A stretch of DNA of 44,060 nt. It comes from an uncultured Granulosicoccaceae bacterium. Its GTDB lineage: Bacteria; Pseudomonadota; Gammaproteobacteria; Granulosicoccales; Granulosicoccaceae. The position numbers and the translations under genes were made by a program. Location of the stretch: positions 1 through 44,060 of the forward strand of contig CALLBO010000073.1 in NCBI GenBank assembly GCA_937998875.1, in the 5' to 3' direction. Below the pieces are notes generated by a model that searched no databases, was not told where the DNA came from, and worked only from the letters and a program-made list of their open reading frames with translations. Shown piece after piece: positions 1 through 9,812 of the stretch (positions are counted from its first letter, which is position 1; each line of letters starts with the position of its first letter).

Positions 1-189
1 GACTGCTGTTGCCGGTAATCCGGCGGGAATGTCCGGTAACAGCTACAATTGTTGCTTCGCTTCAGGTTATTTATCCTGAGGCTAATTGCATTTTTACGGC
101 CTGCGCGGTAACCTTGCGCGGCTTTGGGTAGTGGTTTTAATCGCCACTATCGTACCCACATTCATTCCCTTACACCGGAATATTCGAAC
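1..189. other. Region upstream of tpiA, no confident gene
   Basis: No complete gene is visible. One frame (codons beginning at base 2) is open from the window edge to a TGA at 77-79 and could be the C-terminal tail of an upstream gene, but 25 residues are too few to identify it. Imperfect 11-base inverted arms lie at 5-15 and 33-43 (one mismatch), and a short stem of about 7 pairs around the TTATTTAT loop lies at about 61-84. Neither is followed by a clean T-run, so I do not call a terminator. I could not pick a convincing promoter for tpiA here. Confidence 0.4.
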
Positions 190-957
190 ATGCGCACTCC
201 AATGGTTGCAGGCAACTGGAAGCTAAACGGCTCTCGCGAGAGTGCGGTCGCGCTTGCCAGTGAAATTGCGGCATCAGCGCAAGACGATATGACGTCCAAA
301 GTGGATGTTGTAGTGTGTCCGGTCAGTGTTCACCTCGGTGATGTCTCAACGGCGCTTAATGGCGCGGCCGTGAAGCTCGGTGCACAGAATGCCGGTGCTG
401 AAGAAGAGGGTGCATTCACAGGTGAAGTCTCTGCATCAATGCTTGCCGAGTATGGTTGTGAATATGTGATTATCGGTCACTCTGAGCGACGCAGTCTCTT
501 CGGCGATACCAATGCGTCCTGCGCTGCCCGGCATAAGGCGGTTGCGGCTGCGGGGCTCACACCGGTTTTCTGCGTTGGCGAAACGCTTGATGATCGGGAA
601 GCGGGCAACACGATGGCTGTCGTCGAATCACAGTTGCAGGCAGTATTTGATGTCTGTGGTGATAACGGATTTGCTTCGGCGGTAGTGGCGTATGAACCGG
701 TCTGGGCAATAGGGACCGGTAAGACAGCGACGCCGGAACAAGCTCAGGAAGTGCACGCTAATATCAGAGAACTTGTGGCAGCCAGGGATCCGCAAACTGC
801 ATCTGCGTTACGTATACTCTACGGTGGCAGTATGAAACCGGATAATGCAGCCGACTTGATTGGCAAACCGGACATCGACGGTGGTCTCATCGGTGGTGCG
901 GCGCTGAAAAGTGCCGATTTTCTAGCTATCTGCCAGGCGGCAGCGGCTCAAGCTTAA
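190..957 (+). CDS. tpiA: Triose-phosphate isomerase
   Basis: Cytosolic glycolytic/gluconeogenic enzyme that interconverts dihydroxyacetone phosphate and glyceraldehyde 3-phosphate. At 255 aa it has the usual family length. Visible signatures are the N-terminal AGNWK (Asn9 and Lys11, substrate binding), the electrophilic His97 in IIGHSERR, the catalytic base Glu169 in AYEPVWAIGTGK with the mobile loop 6 following, and the phosphate-binding YGGSMKP at 211-217. The frame is open upstream to 124, but homology begins at the ATG at 190, so the 22-residue extension is rejected. It lies 35 bases before secG, in the tpiA-secG-tRNA-Leu order seen in many gammaproteobacteria. Confidence 0.97.
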   Translation: MRTPMVAGNWKLNGSRESAVALASEIAASAQDDMTSKVDVVVCPVSVHLGDVSTALNGAAVKLGAQNAGAEEEGAFTGEVSASMLAEYGCEYVIIGHSERRSLFGDTNASCAARHKAVAAAGLTPVFCVGETLDDREAGNTMAVVESQLQAVFDVCGDNGFASAVVAYEPVWAIGTGKTATPEQAQEVHANIRELVAARDPQTASALRILYGGSMKPDNAADLIGKPDIDGGLIGGAALKSADFLAICQAAAAQA

Positions 958-992
958 ACTATTTACTACGTCCAAGGCGGATCAGTCTTCCA

Positions 993-1442
993 ATGTTGCA
1001 AACAATCGCTCTCGTTGTTCATGTATTCCTTGCCCTGGGTGTTATCGGTCTGGTGCTTATTCAGCATGGGAAAGGTGCCGAAGCCGGAGCGGCCTTTGGC
1101 GCTGGTGCATCTGCTACCGTTTTCGGTTCCAAAGGCTCGGGCTCGTTTCTCACCAGAATGACTACACTGTTTGCACTGGCTTTTTTCTGTACCAGTATGC
1201 TGCTGTTTTTCCTCGCCTCACAACGTACCTCGTCAGGTATCGGCAGTGTTATTGATAATGTTGACACTCCGACGCAACAGGTTGATGTGCCAGCCCCGGC
1301 CACTGACGTGAATTCGACTGAAAACGACATGCCTGCAGTCGACACGTCGACGAATGATAGTGGTGCTGACGTGCCGGCAGTTCCTGCTGCTGAAAGCGTT
1401 ACCGGCTCCGATGACGTGCCCTCAGCACCAAAGTCCGAGTAG
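993..1442 (+). CDS. secG: Preprotein translocase subunit SecG
   Basis: Small inner-membrane subunit of the SecYEG channel that helps SecA-driven protein export. The first membrane helix covers about residues 1-23. A Gly/Ala-rich cytoplasmic loop (GKGAEAGAAFGAGAS, then TVFGSKGSGSFL) is the SecG hallmark, and the second helix covers about 55-75. The protein is 149 aa, longer than the ~110 aa typical of E. coli. The excess is a C-terminal tail rich in Asp, Val, Pro, Ser and Thr with no recognisable domain; such tails vary widely in SecG. It sits between tpiA and tRNA-Leu. Confidence 0.93.
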   Translation: MLQTIALVVHVFLALGVIGLVLIQHGKGAEAGAAFGAGASATVFGSKGSGSFLTRMTTLFALAFFCTSMLLFFLASQRTSSGIGSVIDNVDTPTQQVDVPAPATDVNSTENDMPAVDTSTNDSGADVPAVPAAESVTGSDDVPSAPKSE

Positions 1443-1510
1443 CGCCGTACAAGAACTGTTTGAGCAACTGAGCGCACCTTTCAGCGTTGTTGTGTAATCA
1501 GTCAAATAAA

Positions 1511-1540
1511 TTACTCAGTTTGTTCAATGTGGTTTAAAAT
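1511..1540 (+). promoter_or_regulatory. Putative sigma70 promoter for tRNA-Leu (and possibly nuo)
   Basis: TTACTC at 1511-1516 and TAAAAT at 1535-1540 are separated by 18 bases. This would place the start about 10-12 bases before the mature tRNA at 1558. No other clear promoter lies between the tRNA and nuoA, so read-through from here into the nuo genes is possible. Inferred from sequence only. Confidence 0.45.
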
Positions 1541-1557
1541 AGTAGGGATGTTCACTT

Positions 1558-1642
1558 GCCGACGTGGTGGAATTGGTAGACACGCTATCTTGAGGGGGTA
1601 GTGACGCAAGTCGTCCCGGTTCGAGTCCGGGCGTCGGCACCA
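1558..1642 (+). tRNA. tRNA-Leu (anticodon GAG)
   Basis: An 85-nt class II tRNA with encoded CCA at 1640-1642. The acceptor stem GCCGACG pairs with CGTCGGC, and the D arm GGTGGAATTGGTAGACAC is the typical leucine form. The anticodon stem CTATC/GGTAG (one G-U pair) encloses the loop TTGAGGG, so the anticodon is GAG at 1592-1594. A variable arm and the T arm with GGTTCGAGTCC follow. It closely resembles E. coli leuU, which is also next to secG. Confidence 0.96.
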
Positions 1643-1692
1643 ATCTAGTATATAACAGAGCGTTAAACTCACTTAAGGCCATTCGGTATCCA

Positions 1693-2049
1693 ATGCTAGC
1701 GAACTATTTTCCGATCCTTGTTTTTATTCTGGTCGCCCTCGTATTCGGAGCAGTGCTGCTGTTGATTGGCACTTTAGTGGGTCCCACTGAACCAAATACA
1801 GAGAAAAACTCTCCGTACGAGTGCGGCTTTGAAGCCTTTGAAGACTCGCGCATGAAATTTGACGTGCGTTACTACCTGGTGGCGATCCTGTTTATTATTT
1901 TTGATCTTGAAATTGCGTTTTTGTTTCCGTGGGCGGTGGTGCTCGACACCATCGGCATTGAAGCCTTTGTTGCGATGGGCATTTTCCTGGGGATACTGCT
2001 GATCGGTTTCATTTACGAGTGGAAAAAGGGAGCGCTGGAATGGGAATAG
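1693..2049 (+). CDS. nuoA: NADH-quinone oxidoreductase subunit A
   Basis: Membrane subunit at the junction of the two arms of complex I. At 118 aa it has three predicted membrane helices (about 5-30, 61-84, 88-109). The conserved loop between helices 1 and 2 contains PYECGF with Cys44, followed by [21 protein letters not shown], whose acidic residues belong to the quinone-side proton path in the family. It opens the 14-gene nuo operon and overlaps nuoB by 10 bases. No strong Shine-Dalgarno sequence precedes the ATG. Confidence 0.97.
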   Translation: MLANYFPILVFILVALVFGAVLLLIGTLVGPTEPNTEKNSPYECGFEAFEDSRMKFDVRYYLVAILFIIFDLEIAFLFPWAVVLDTIGIEAFVAMGIFLGILLIGFIYEWKKGALEWE

Positions 2050-2519
2050 AAGCGGTTCTCGATAAAGGCTTTATTACTACTTCTACCGACAAGCTCGTTA
2101 ACTGGGCGCGTACCGGCTCAATGTGGCCGATGACATTTGGTCTGGCTTGCTGCGCTGTGGAAATGATGCATGCAGGTGCAGCGCGATACGATCTTGACCG
2201 GTTTGGTATCGTTTTCCGCCCGAGCCCGCGTCAGTCGGATGTAATGATCGTTGCAGGTACCCTGGTCAACAAAATGGCACCTGCGCTACGTAAAGTCTAT
2301 GACCAGATGCCGGAACCCAAATGGGTGATCTCAATGGGCTCTTGCGCAAATGGTGGTGGCTACTATCACTATAGTTACGCGGTGGTGCGTGGCTGTGACC
2401 GGATTGTACCGGTAGATGTATACGTGCCAGGGTGTCCGCCGACTGCAGAGGCTCTGCTTTACGGCATCATCCAGCTGCAAAACAAAATTCGTCGACCTAA
2501 CGTAATCACGCGCGCTTAA
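2040..2519 (+). CDS. nuoB: NADH-quinone oxidoreductase subunit B
   Basis: Peripheral-arm subunit carrying iron-sulfur cluster N2, which passes electrons to quinone. The four ligands are the tandem Cys37-Cys38 in LACCAVEMM, Cys102 in MGSCAN and Cys132 in VPGCPP. At 159 aa it has the normal length. The frame is open further upstream (to 2019), but the ATG at 2040 gives the conserved N-terminus and overlaps the end of nuoA, as expected for translational coupling. Confidence 0.97.
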   Translation: MGIEAVLDKGFITTSTDKLVNWARTGSMWPMTFGLACCAVEMMHAGAARYDLDRFGIVFRPSPRQSDVMIVAGTLVNKMAPALRKVYDQMPEPKWVISMGSCANGGGYYHYSYAVVRGCDRIVPVDVYVPGCPPTAEALLYGIIQLQNKIRRPNVITRA

Positions 2520-2563
2520 AGCCGCGCGACTACACCGACCCAACTCTATAAAATAATCGTATT

Positions 2564-3301
2564 TTGAAAAAGACACATCAGAAGAACGCACAGGATATGG
2601 CTGCAGCAATCAGTGCTGTAGGTATTGCCGGTGTGTCCAAAGTGCAAGTCGATAACGATGAACTATCGTTTGAAGTTGACGCGGATGACTTTCTCGCCGC
2701 AGCACTAGAGTTGCGCGACAACCCAGCCACTTCATTTGAACAATTGATCGATATCTGTGGTGTTGATTATCTCTCCTATGGGCAGGATGAATGGGAGACC
2801 GGCGGAAGTGGATTTAGCCGTGGTGTCTCTAAAGCCTCGATCGGGCGCATGAGCTTTGGTGATGAAGCCCCTGAGTATGATAGTGACACGCCACGCTTTG
2901 CTTCGGTTTATCAGTTGTTGTCTATACAGCACAATGTTCGTGCTCGAATAAAAGTATTTGCCAAAGATAATGAATTCCCGGTTGTGCCTTCTGTGACTTC
3001 AATTTGGTCCTCAGCTGAATGGGCGGAGCGTGAGTCGTTTGACCTCTTGGGTATTCACTATGACGGTCACACTGACCTGCGTCGTCTGTTGACAGACTAC
3101 GGCTTTGTCGGCCATCCGTTCCGCAAAGATTTTCCGTTGGTTGGTAACGTTGAGATGCGTTACGACCCGAAAAAGAAGCGTGTGATCTACGAGCCTGTGA
3201 CTATAGAACCGCGGGTTCTTGTACCACGCGTCATTCGCAACACTGCACGTAGAACTTCAGAGGAAGTCAGTACTGCTGAAGAAGGGCAGAATAATGCCTG
3301 A
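2564..3301 (+). CDS. nuoC: NADH-quinone oxidoreductase subunit C
   Basis: Peripheral-arm 30-kDa subunit of complex I. The family signature lies in [20 protein letters not shown] and the GHPFRKDFP segment. It is a separate gene from nuoD, unlike the NuoCD fusion of enterobacteria. The start is uncertain: TTG at 2564 gives 245 aa, an in-frame ATG at 2597 gives 234 aa, and neither has a good ribosome-binding site. About 40 residues (roughly 75-115, rich in Gly, Ser, Asp and Glu) between the GVDYL and VYQLLS blocks look like an insertion. The gene overlaps nuoD by 8 bases. Confidence 0.93.
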   Translation: MKKTHQKNAQDMAAAISAVGIAGVSKVQVDNDELSFEVDADDFLAAALELRDNPATSFEQLIDICGVDYLSYGQDEWETGGSGFSRGVSKASIGRMSFGDEAPEYDSDTPRFASVYQLLSIQHNVRARIKVFAKDNEFPVVPSVTSIWSSAEWAERESFDLLGIHYDGHTDLRRLLTDYGFVGHPFRKDFPLVGNVEMRYDPKKKRVIYEPVTIEPRVLVPRVIRNTARRTSEEVSTAEEGQNNA

Positions 3302-4547
3302 GATTAGAAACTACACGCTGAACTTCGGACCTCAGCATCCTGCAGCACACGGCGTACTGCGTCTTGTACTGGAAATGGATGGGGAAGTAATTGATCGTGC
3401 AGATCCGCATGTGGGTCTGTTGCACCGTGGCACTGAGAAGCTTGCTGAGAGCAAGCCCTATAACCAGAGCATCGGTTATATGGATCGTCTCGACTATGTT
3501 TCAATGATGTGTAGTGAGCACGGGTATGTCATGGCCATTGAGAATCTGCTCGGCATTGAAGTGCCTGAGCGGGCTCAGTATGTCCGCGTTATGTTTGATG
3601 AGATCACACGCATACTTAACCACCTGATGTGGATCGGTGCGCACGGTCTCGATGTTGGGGCGATGTCTATGTTTCTTTACGCGTTCCGTGAGCGTGAAGA
3701 TTTGATGGACTGCTATGAGGCGGTATCTGGTGCACGTTTGCATGCAACTTACTATCGCCCCGGTGGTGTCGCTCGCGATCTGCCGAATACAATGCCGCAG
3801 TATGAAGAATCACGTTTCCGCAGCAAGAACGATGCTGCCAAACTCAATGATGCAAGACAAGGCTCAATGCTGGACTTCATTGAAGATTTTACCAATCGAT
3901 TCCCCGGCTGTGTTGATGAATATGAAACGCTTTTAACGGACAACCGCATCTGGAAACAGCGTCTTGTGGGTATAGGTGTGGTAAGCCCGGAGCGTGCTCT
4001 GCAGCTTGGGTTTACCGGCCCGATGTTGCGTGGTTCCGGTGTTGAGTGGGATCTGCGCAGGAAACAGCCCTACGAAGTTTATGATCGTATGAAGTTTGAT
4101 ATACCAGTTGGTGTCGAGGGCGACTGCTATGACCGCTATCTGGTACGCATGGAAGAAATGCGTCAGTCGAATGAAATAATTCAACAGTGTATAGCATGGC
4201 TGCGTACCAACCCGGGGCCAGTGCTCACAGAGGATCACAAGATTGCACCGCCACGTCGTTCGGAAATGAAAGGCGATATGGAATCATTGATTCACCACTT
4301 TAAGCTGTTCACTGAAGGTTTTTGTTTGCCGGAAGGCGAGTCATATGCAGCAGTTGAAGCTCCAAAAGGTGAATTCGGTGTTTATCTGGTTTCAGATGGT
4401 GCCAACAAGCCGTATCGATTAAAGGTTCGTGCACCGGGTTTTTACCATATGGCGGCAATGAATGAGATGGCGCAAGGGCATATGTTGTCAGACGTGGTTG
4501 CGATCATTGGAACACAGGATATCGTATTTGGTGAGGTGGACAGATGA
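3294..4547 (+). CDS. nuoD: NADH-quinone oxidoreductase subunit D
   Basis: 49-kDa core subunit of complex I, which forms the quinone-binding cavity with NuoB and descends from NiFe hydrogenase large subunits. Conserved blocks: [14 protein letters not shown] near the N-terminus (its His residues line the quinone site), [12 protein letters not shown], and the C-terminal [12 protein letters not shown]. At 417 aa it matches stand-alone NuoD. The ATG at 3294 is chosen because homology starts at MPEIRNY and GAAGAAGGG precedes it; the upstream open frame to 3219 is shadow sequence within nuoC. It ends in an ATGA overlap with nuoE. Confidence 0.97.
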   Translation: MPEIRNYTLNFGPQHPAAHGVLRLVLEMDGEVIDRADPHVGLLHRGTEKLAESKPYNQSIGYMDRLDYVSMMCSEHGYVMAIENLLGIEVPERAQYVRVMFDEITRILNHLMWIGAHGLDVGAMSMFLYAFREREDLMDCYEAVSGARLHATYYRPGGVARDLPNTMPQYEESRFRSKNDAAKLNDARQGSMLDFIEDFTNRFPGCVDEYETLLTDNRIWKQRLVGIGVVSPERALQLGFTGPMLRGSGVEWDLRRKQPYEVYDRMKFDIPVGVEGDCYDRYLVRMEEMRQSNEIIQQCIAWLRTNPGPVLTEDHKIAPPRRSEMKGDMESLIHHFKLFTEGFCLPEGESYAAVEAPKGEFGVYLVSDGANKPYRLKVRAPGFYHMAAMNEMAQGHMLSDVVAIIGTQDIVFGEVDR

Positions 4548-5062
4548 GTGCTACTAACTCCACTAACAATGAACTTAAATCAACCGAACTCGACAGCCAC
4601 TCGATTGAAGAAATTGATGAATGGCTAACTCGCTACCCTGAAGATCAAAAACAGTCTGCCGTACTTGCAGCACTGCGTGCAGCGCAACATCAGAATGATG
4701 GCTATCTGACTGTTGAATTGATGGATGCAGTTGCGAACAAGCTGGAGATGTCAAAGATTGCGGTTTACGAGGTAGCGTCTTTCTACTCCATGTATGAGAC
4801 GGAGCCTGTCGGTCGTCACTGCGTTGCTATTTGCACCAACATCAGCTGTATGTTGATGGGAAGTGATACCATCGTTAATCACGTCGAAAAGAAATACGGC
4901 ATCAAGCTCGGGCAGAGTACACCGGATGGAAAAATCTTCCTTAAAGTGGAAGAAGAATGTCTTGCCGGGTGTGACGGTGGCCCGATGATGCAGGTAGATC
5001 ACGTTTATCACATGAGTCTTACACCTGAAAAGGTCGATAAGATTCTGGACTCACTGGAGTAA
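4544..5062 (+). CDS. nuoE: NADH-quinone oxidoreductase subunit E
   Basis: 24-kDa thioredoxin-like subunit of the NADH dehydrogenase module carrying the [2Fe-2S] cluster N1a. The four ligands are visible as Cys97-x4-Cys102 (ICTNISC) and Cys139-x3-Cys143 (ECLAGCDGG). At 172 aa it is normal. The first 20 residues are polar and look disordered. Translation is probably coupled to nuoD through the ATGA overlap, and nuoF follows after 5 bases. Confidence 0.96.
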   Translation: MSATNSTNNELKSTELDSHSIEEIDEWLTRYPEDQKQSAVLAALRAAQHQNDGYLTVELMDAVANKLEMSKIAVYEVASFYSMYETEPVGRHCVAICTNISCMLMGSDTIVNHVEKKYGIKLGQSTPDGKIFLKVEEECLAGCDGGPMMQVDHVYHMSLTPEKVDKILDSLE

Positions 5063-5067
5063 GCCTT

Positions 5068-6372
5068 GTGAGTAAAGAACAGAATCAGGTCGTCTATACC
5101 ACGCTGAAATTTGATCAGCCCTGGACCTATGAGAACTATCTCAAGATCGGTGGCTATGAAGGCTGGAAGAAAATCCTTAAAGATAAAATTTCACCGGAAG
5201 ATGTAGTGGCTGAAATTAAAGCCTCCGGCCTACGCGGGCGCGGTGGTGCAGGTTTTCCCACCGGTCTGAAGTGGAGCTTTATGCCAAAGCCTGCAGAAGG
5301 CGGGCAGAATTATTTAGTTGTGAACAGTGATGAATCAGAGCCCGGAACCTGTAAGGACCGCGATATTCACAGGTTCAATCCTCACTCACTGATTGAAGGT
5401 ATGTTAATCGGTTGCTATGCCATCGGTGCGACGGTTGGTTACAACTATATGCGTGGTGAGTGGATGGACGAACCGTATAAACGGTTTATGGGTGCACTCA
5501 AGGAAGCGTATGACAATGGTTGGATCGGGCAGAATATTCTCGATACCGGAGTTAATATCGATCTTCACGGTACGCTTGGGGCCGGTGCTTATATCTGCGG
5601 TGAAGAAACTGCATTGCTTGAATCACTTGAGGGTAAGAAAGGTCAGCCGCGTTTCAAACCACCGTTTCCTGCAAATTTTGGTTTATATGGTCAGCCTACA
5701 ACTATTAACAATACTGAGTCCATTGCTTCTGCCTCTGCAATCATGCGCAACGGTGCGCAATGGTTTATGGATCTTGGTGTTGAGAATTCCGGTGGCCAGA
5801 AATGTTTTTCAATGTCCGGCCATGTGAATAACCCGGGCAACTTTGAAGTCTGTCTCGGTACACCGTTTAGCGAGTTGCTTGAACTTGCCGGTGGTGTACG
5901 TGGCGGTAGAAAGCTCAAAGCAGTTATTCCTGGTGGATCATCAATGCCGGTATTGCCGGGTGATGTGATGCTTGCCACCAATATGGATTATGACTCGATC
6001 GCAAAGTCGGGTTCCATGCTGGGTTCGGGGGCTGTGATCTCCATGGATGAAACAACCGACATGGTTAAAGCGCTGTGCAGAATATCGCGCTTTTATTATT
6101 CAGAGTCTTGTGGACAATGCACACCGTGCCGTGAAGGTACCGGTTGGTTGTATCGCATGCTGGTACGTATCATTGAAGGTAAGGGCCGACCGGAAGATAT
6201 TGCAAAGCTTGAAGATGTTGCGGCTAAAATTGCCGGTCGCACTATTTGTGCGCTCGGTGAAGCAGCTGCATGGCCTGTGCAGGGTATGTTGCGACACTTT
6301 AGACATGAATTCGAATACTACGTTGAACACAAGCGCAGCCTTGTTGAAGAACAACTGGGGACCGCCGCATGA
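5068..6372 (+). CDS. nuoF: NADH-quinone oxidoreductase subunit F
   Basis: 51-kDa subunit that binds NADH and FMN and carries cluster N3; it is where electrons enter complex I. The glycine-rich GRGGAGFPTGLKW at 57-69 binds nucleotide/FMN. Cluster ligands are Cys348, Cys351 and Cys354 in ESCGQCTPCREG plus Cys394 in TICALGE. The 434 aa length is typical. The start is GTG at 5068, with GGAG about 8 bases upstream. The stop overlaps the nuoG start (ATGA). Confidence 0.97.
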   Translation: MSKEQNQVVYTTLKFDQPWTYENYLKIGGYEGWKKILKDKISPEDVVAEIKASGLRGRGGAGFPTGLKWSFMPKPAEGGQNYLVVNSDESEPGTCKDRDIHRFNPHSLIEGMLIGCYAIGATVGYNYMRGEWMDEPYKRFMGALKEAYDNGWIGQNILDTGVNIDLHGTLGAGAYICGEETALLESLEGKKGQPRFKPPFPANFGLYGQPTTINNTESIASASAIMRNGAQWFMDLGVENSGGQKCFSMSGHVNNPGNFEVCLGTPFSELLELAGGVRGGRKLKAVIPGGSSMPVLPGDVMLATNMDYDSIAKSGSMLGSGAVISMDETTDMVKALCRISRFYYSESCGQCTPCREGTGWLYRMLVRIIEGKGRPEDIAKLEDVAAKIAGRTICALGEAAAWPVQGMLRHFRHEFEYYVEHKRSLVEEQLGTAA

Positions 6373-8774
6373 GTGAAAGCCCCGTTAAAGATAAACCTGT
6401 CAAAGAAAAAGAAGACCTGATTGATATCACGGTCGATGGTAAGCCTTTAAAAGCTCGTAAAGGCCAGATGATCATCGAAGTGACTGACGAAGCCGGCATT
6501 ACCATCCCGCGCTTTTGTTACCACAAAAAACTAAGCGTTGCGGCTAACTGTCGCATGTGTCTCATTGAGGTAGAGAAAGCGCCAAAACCTCTGCCTGCCT
6601 GCGCGACACCTGTGGCACCTGACATGGTTATTAAAACCGGGTCGGAACTTGCCAAGGGTGCGCAAGCTGGAACGATGGAATTCCTGTTAATTAACCATCC
6701 GCTTGACTGCCCGATCTGTGATCAGGGCGGTGAGTGTGAGCTGCAGGATGTGGCACTGGGTTATGGCAACAGCTCATCAGAGTATGTTGAGACCAAACGT
6801 GTTGTGATGGATAAAAATATCGGGCCGTTAATTTCTACCGAGCTTACCCGCTGTATTCACTGCACGCGTTGTGTGCGCTTTGGTGAGGAGATCTCCGGTG
6901 TTCGTGAGCTGGGTGCAACCGGTCGTGGCGAGAACATGCGTATCGGCACCTACATTGCCAAAAGCGTTAACTCTGAATTATCGGGTAACGTGATTGATCT
7001 TTGTCCGGTAGGTGCATTAACAGCCAAGCCTTCACGATTTAGTGCACGATCATGGGAGCTGTCTCAGCATCAATCGGTATCACCACACGACAGCGTTGGT
7101 AGTAATGTCTTTGTACACGTTGGCAACGAAGAAGTGATGCGTGTTGTCCCGCGAGAAAACGAAGCGGTTAACGAGACCTGGATTTCCGATCGTGATCGTT
7201 TCAGCTATGAGGGTCTCTATACTGATGACCGCGTAACAACACCAATGCTGCGTATTGATGGTGAACTCAAGCCTGTTGACTGGCAGACTGCACTCGAGGC
7301 CACTGCACAGGCTTTCAGGGAAAATCTGGATCAGCACGGTGCAAAGTCGATTGCTGCGATGGCATCTGCCACTGCAACAATAGAGGAACAGTACCTGTTG
7401 CAGAAACTGATGCGGGGTGTCGGCAGCAATAACGTTGATCACCGTTTGACACAAACTGATTTCAAAGATCAGAAACGAGCGCCTGTCATGCCGTGGCTGG
7501 GGATGAGTCTTGAGGATCTGGAAAATGTTAATGCCGGTCTGCTGATCGGTTCGAACGTTCGAAAAGAACAACCGCTGGCAGCGTTGCGTTTACGCAAGGC
7601 AAGCCTCAAGGGCGCGCCAATCAGTTTCATAAATCCGCGGGTTTATGAAATGAACTTCGAGCCTCAGCATAACATTGGTGCTGCACCTCGCGAGATGTTG
7701 TTGCATGCATTAGCTGTTGCTGTTGCGTGTGATTGTAAAGACGAGGTGATAACCCGCATCGCGTCAGAGGCGAACGTTACTGAAGCACATCGTGAGATTG
7801 CGGCGCAGCTTAAAGACGCTGATAACGCAGTGGTTCTGCTTGGCAACTTGTCGGTTATGCACCCGAACTATTCTGACTTGCGCGCAATAGCGGCCTGCAT
7901 AGCCAGTGCTACCGGCGCGGTACTGGGTTATCTGCCGGAAGGTGGCAACACTGCAGGTGCATGGCTTGCCGGCTGTGTTCCTCATCGTGCTGCTGGTGGC
8001 GCTGAAATTGAACAGGCGGGCAAGAATGCCGCCGAGATGCTTAGTGAGAAGACTAAACTGCTGCTGCTGATGGGCGTCGAGCCGCGGTACGAGCAAATTA
8101 ATGCAGAGCTGGCGCGTAAGATCTGCAAGGAATCAACCCTGATCATTATGTCGACACATCTTAGTCGTCATGCGGTTGAGCACGCGAACATCGTATTACC
8201 GTCAGCGGCATTTGCAGAAACAGCAGGTACCTTTGTGAATGCAACCGGTGCCTGGCAGATGTTTAACGGCTCAACCAAGCCACCGGGCGAGGGCAGGCCT
8301 GCGTGGAAGATTTTACGGGTGATCGGTAACCATCTGGATCTTGATGGTTTCGATTATGAAAGTGTTGCCGGTATTCGTGATGAGCTCAAATCGCTGTGTC
8401 GCGATATTCAGCTCGATAACAGCTACACACTCGACAACATTGAAGTGCCATCACGCACTGACGGCAAAACACTGATTCGTTGTGGTGATTTGCCGGCCTA
8501 CAAAGCAGATATGCTTGTACGGCGCGCAAGATCGCTGCAAAAAACAGCAGATGCACAACAGAACTTCGTATCCCTGAATGGTGCAGACATGCAGCGCCTT
8601 GGTCTTGCAGAAAATGCGGTGGTCAGTGCCGAGCAGGACGGTGAGTCTGTGATGATAAAAGTTAAGCAGGACAATGGCGTTCCGGAAGGCTGTGCGTGGT
8701 TGCCAATGGGCAGCATGGATCTGGCAGGTTTTGGTTGCCTGTTCGAGCCCGTGACCCTTGTGGCAAGCGAATAA
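6369..8774 (+). CDS. nuoG: NADH-quinone oxidoreductase subunit G
   Basis: 75-kDa iron-sulfur subunit of the peripheral arm with a molybdopterin-oxidoreductase-like C-terminal region that has lost its catalytic role. Ligands run in order: [2Fe-2S] Cys50, Cys61, Cys64, Cys78; the His-Cys3 cluster His110, Cys114, Cys117, Cys123; and [4Fe-4S] Cys162, Cys165, Cys168, Cys212. I see no extra four-cysteine N7 motif after residue 220, so it appears to be the shorter mitochondrial-like type. The length is 801 aa. A lysine-rich leader (about 5-16) precedes the ferredoxin domain. Confidence 0.96.
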   Translation: MSESPVKDKPVKEKEDLIDITVDGKPLKARKGQMIIEVTDEAGITIPRFCYHKKLSVAANCRMCLIEVEKAPKPLPACATPVAPDMVIKTGSELAKGAQAGTMEFLLINHPLDCPICDQGGECELQDVALGYGNSSSEYVETKRVVMDKNIGPLISTELTRCIHCTRCVRFGEEISGVRELGATGRGENMRIGTYIAKSVNSELSGNVIDLCPVGALTAKPSRFSARSWELSQHQSVSPHDSVGSNVFVHVGNEEVMRVVPRENEAVNETWISDRDRFSYEGLYTDDRVTTPMLRIDGELKPVDWQTALEATAQAFRENLDQHGAKSIAAMASATATIEEQYLLQKLMRGVGSNNVDHRLTQTDFKDQKRAPVMPWLGMSLEDLENVNAGLLIGSNVRKEQPLAALRLRKASLKGAPISFINPRVYEMNFEPQHNIGAAPREMLLHALAVAVACDCKDEVITRIASEANVTEAHREIAAQLKDADNAVVLLGNLSVMHPNYSDLRAIAACIASATGAVLGYLPEGGNTAGAWLAGCVPHRAAGGAEIEQAGKNAAEMLSEKTKLLLLMGVEPRYEQINAELARKICKESTLIIMSTHLSRHAVEHANIVLPSAAFAETAGTFVNATGAWQMFNGSTKPPGEGRPAWKILRVIGNHLDLDGFDYESVAGIRDELKSLCRDIQLDNSYTLDNIEVPSRTDGKTLIRCGDLPAYKADMLVRRARSLQKTADAQQNFVSLNGADMQRLGLAENAVVSAEQDGESVMIKVKQDNGVPEGCAWLPMGSMDLAGFGCLFEPVTLVASE

Positions 8775-8792
8775 AGGTAGCGAGCGAATAAC

Positions 8793-9809
8793 ATGGGATT
8801 TTTTGAGGGTTTGCTATTTTTGATTGTCACTGTACTCAAAGTACTGTTGATCATCGTTCCGCTGTTGTTAACAGTCGCCTACCTGACTTACGCAGAACGT
8901 AAGGTCATTGGTGCAATTCAGGTTCGAAAAGGGCCCAACCGGGTTGGCTTTGCAGGGCTGTTACAGCCGATTGCAGATGTATTGAAACTTCTGACTAAAG
9001 AAGTGTTGGTGCCGACCAACTCGCACCGGTTTCTATTTTTAATTGCACCCATCCTGTCACTGGCGCCTGCATTTGCCGCGTGGGCAGTAATACCGTTCAG
9101 CGATACTGCAGTGCTTGCAGATGTGAATGCCGGACTTCTTTATGTGCTGGCACTGACATCTCTTGGAGTTTACGGGGTGATTGTCGCAGGTTGGGCGTCT
9201 AACTCTAAGTATGCTTTTCTTGGTGCGATGCGATCGGCTGCACAGATAGTTGCCTATGAAATCGCCATGGGATTTGCTCTGGTTGGCGTGCTGATGGTAA
9301 GCGGTAGTCTTAACCTTGGCGATATCGTTCGAGCCCAGGAAGGCAGTATCTTTCATTGGTTCTGGCTGCCTCTGTTTCCGCTCTTTATTGTGTACTTTAT
9401 ATCCGGTGTGGCCGAGACCAACCGTGCACCTTTTGATGTCGCCGAAGGAGAGTCCGAGATTGTGGCGGGCTTCCACGTTGATTATTCCGGTATGGCATTC
9501 GCGCTTTTCTTCCTGGCGGAATACGCGAACATGATCATGATTGCAGCGCTTGCCGTTATTATGTTTCTTGGTGGCTGGTTATCACCCGTGCCATTCCTGC
9601 CGGATGGCATGTTCTGGTTCTTCGCCAAAACTGCATTCATGCTTTTCTTTTTTCTATGGTTTCGTGCGACTTTTCCACGCTACCGCTACGATCAAATCAT
9701 GCGACTTGGTTGGAAGGTATTTATACCGATCACTATCGTCTGGCTTAGCGTTGAAGCAGTGGCGATACTGCTCGATATTGGGCCATGGTTTGATATCAGG
9801 AAGACATAA
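8793..9809 (+). CDS. nuoH: NADH-quinone oxidoreductase subunit H
   Basis: Membrane subunit linking the peripheral arm to the proton-pumping arm and forming the quinone entry channel. It has 338 aa with about eight hydrophobic helices. Family blocks include [21 protein letters not shown] near residue 30-50 and [16 protein letters not shown] in the acidic loop that faces the quinone site. It lies 18 bases after nuoG and 3 bases before nuoI. Confidence 0.97.
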   Translation: MGFFEGLLFLIVTVLKVLLIIVPLLLTVAYLTYAERKVIGAIQVRKGPNRVGFAGLLQPIADVLKLLTKEVLVPTNSHRFLFLIAPILSLAPAFAAWAVIPFSDTAVLADVNAGLLYVLALTSLGVYGVIVAGWASNSKYAFLGAMRSAAQIVAYEIAMGFALVGVLMVSGSLNLGDIVRAQEGSIFHWFWLPLFPLFIVYFISGVAETNRAPFDVAEGESEIVAGFHVDYSGMAFALFFLAEYANMIMIAALAVIMFLGGWLSPVPFLPDGMFWFFAKTAFMLFFFLWFRATFPRYRYDQIMRLGWKVFIPITIVWLSVEAVAILLDIGPWFDIRKT

Positions 9810-9812
9810 CGG

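Noticed and set aside
124..189. N-terminal extension of TpiA
   Set aside because: The 22 extra residues have no homology to the family, whereas the ATG at 190 gives the standard N-terminus just before AGNWK.
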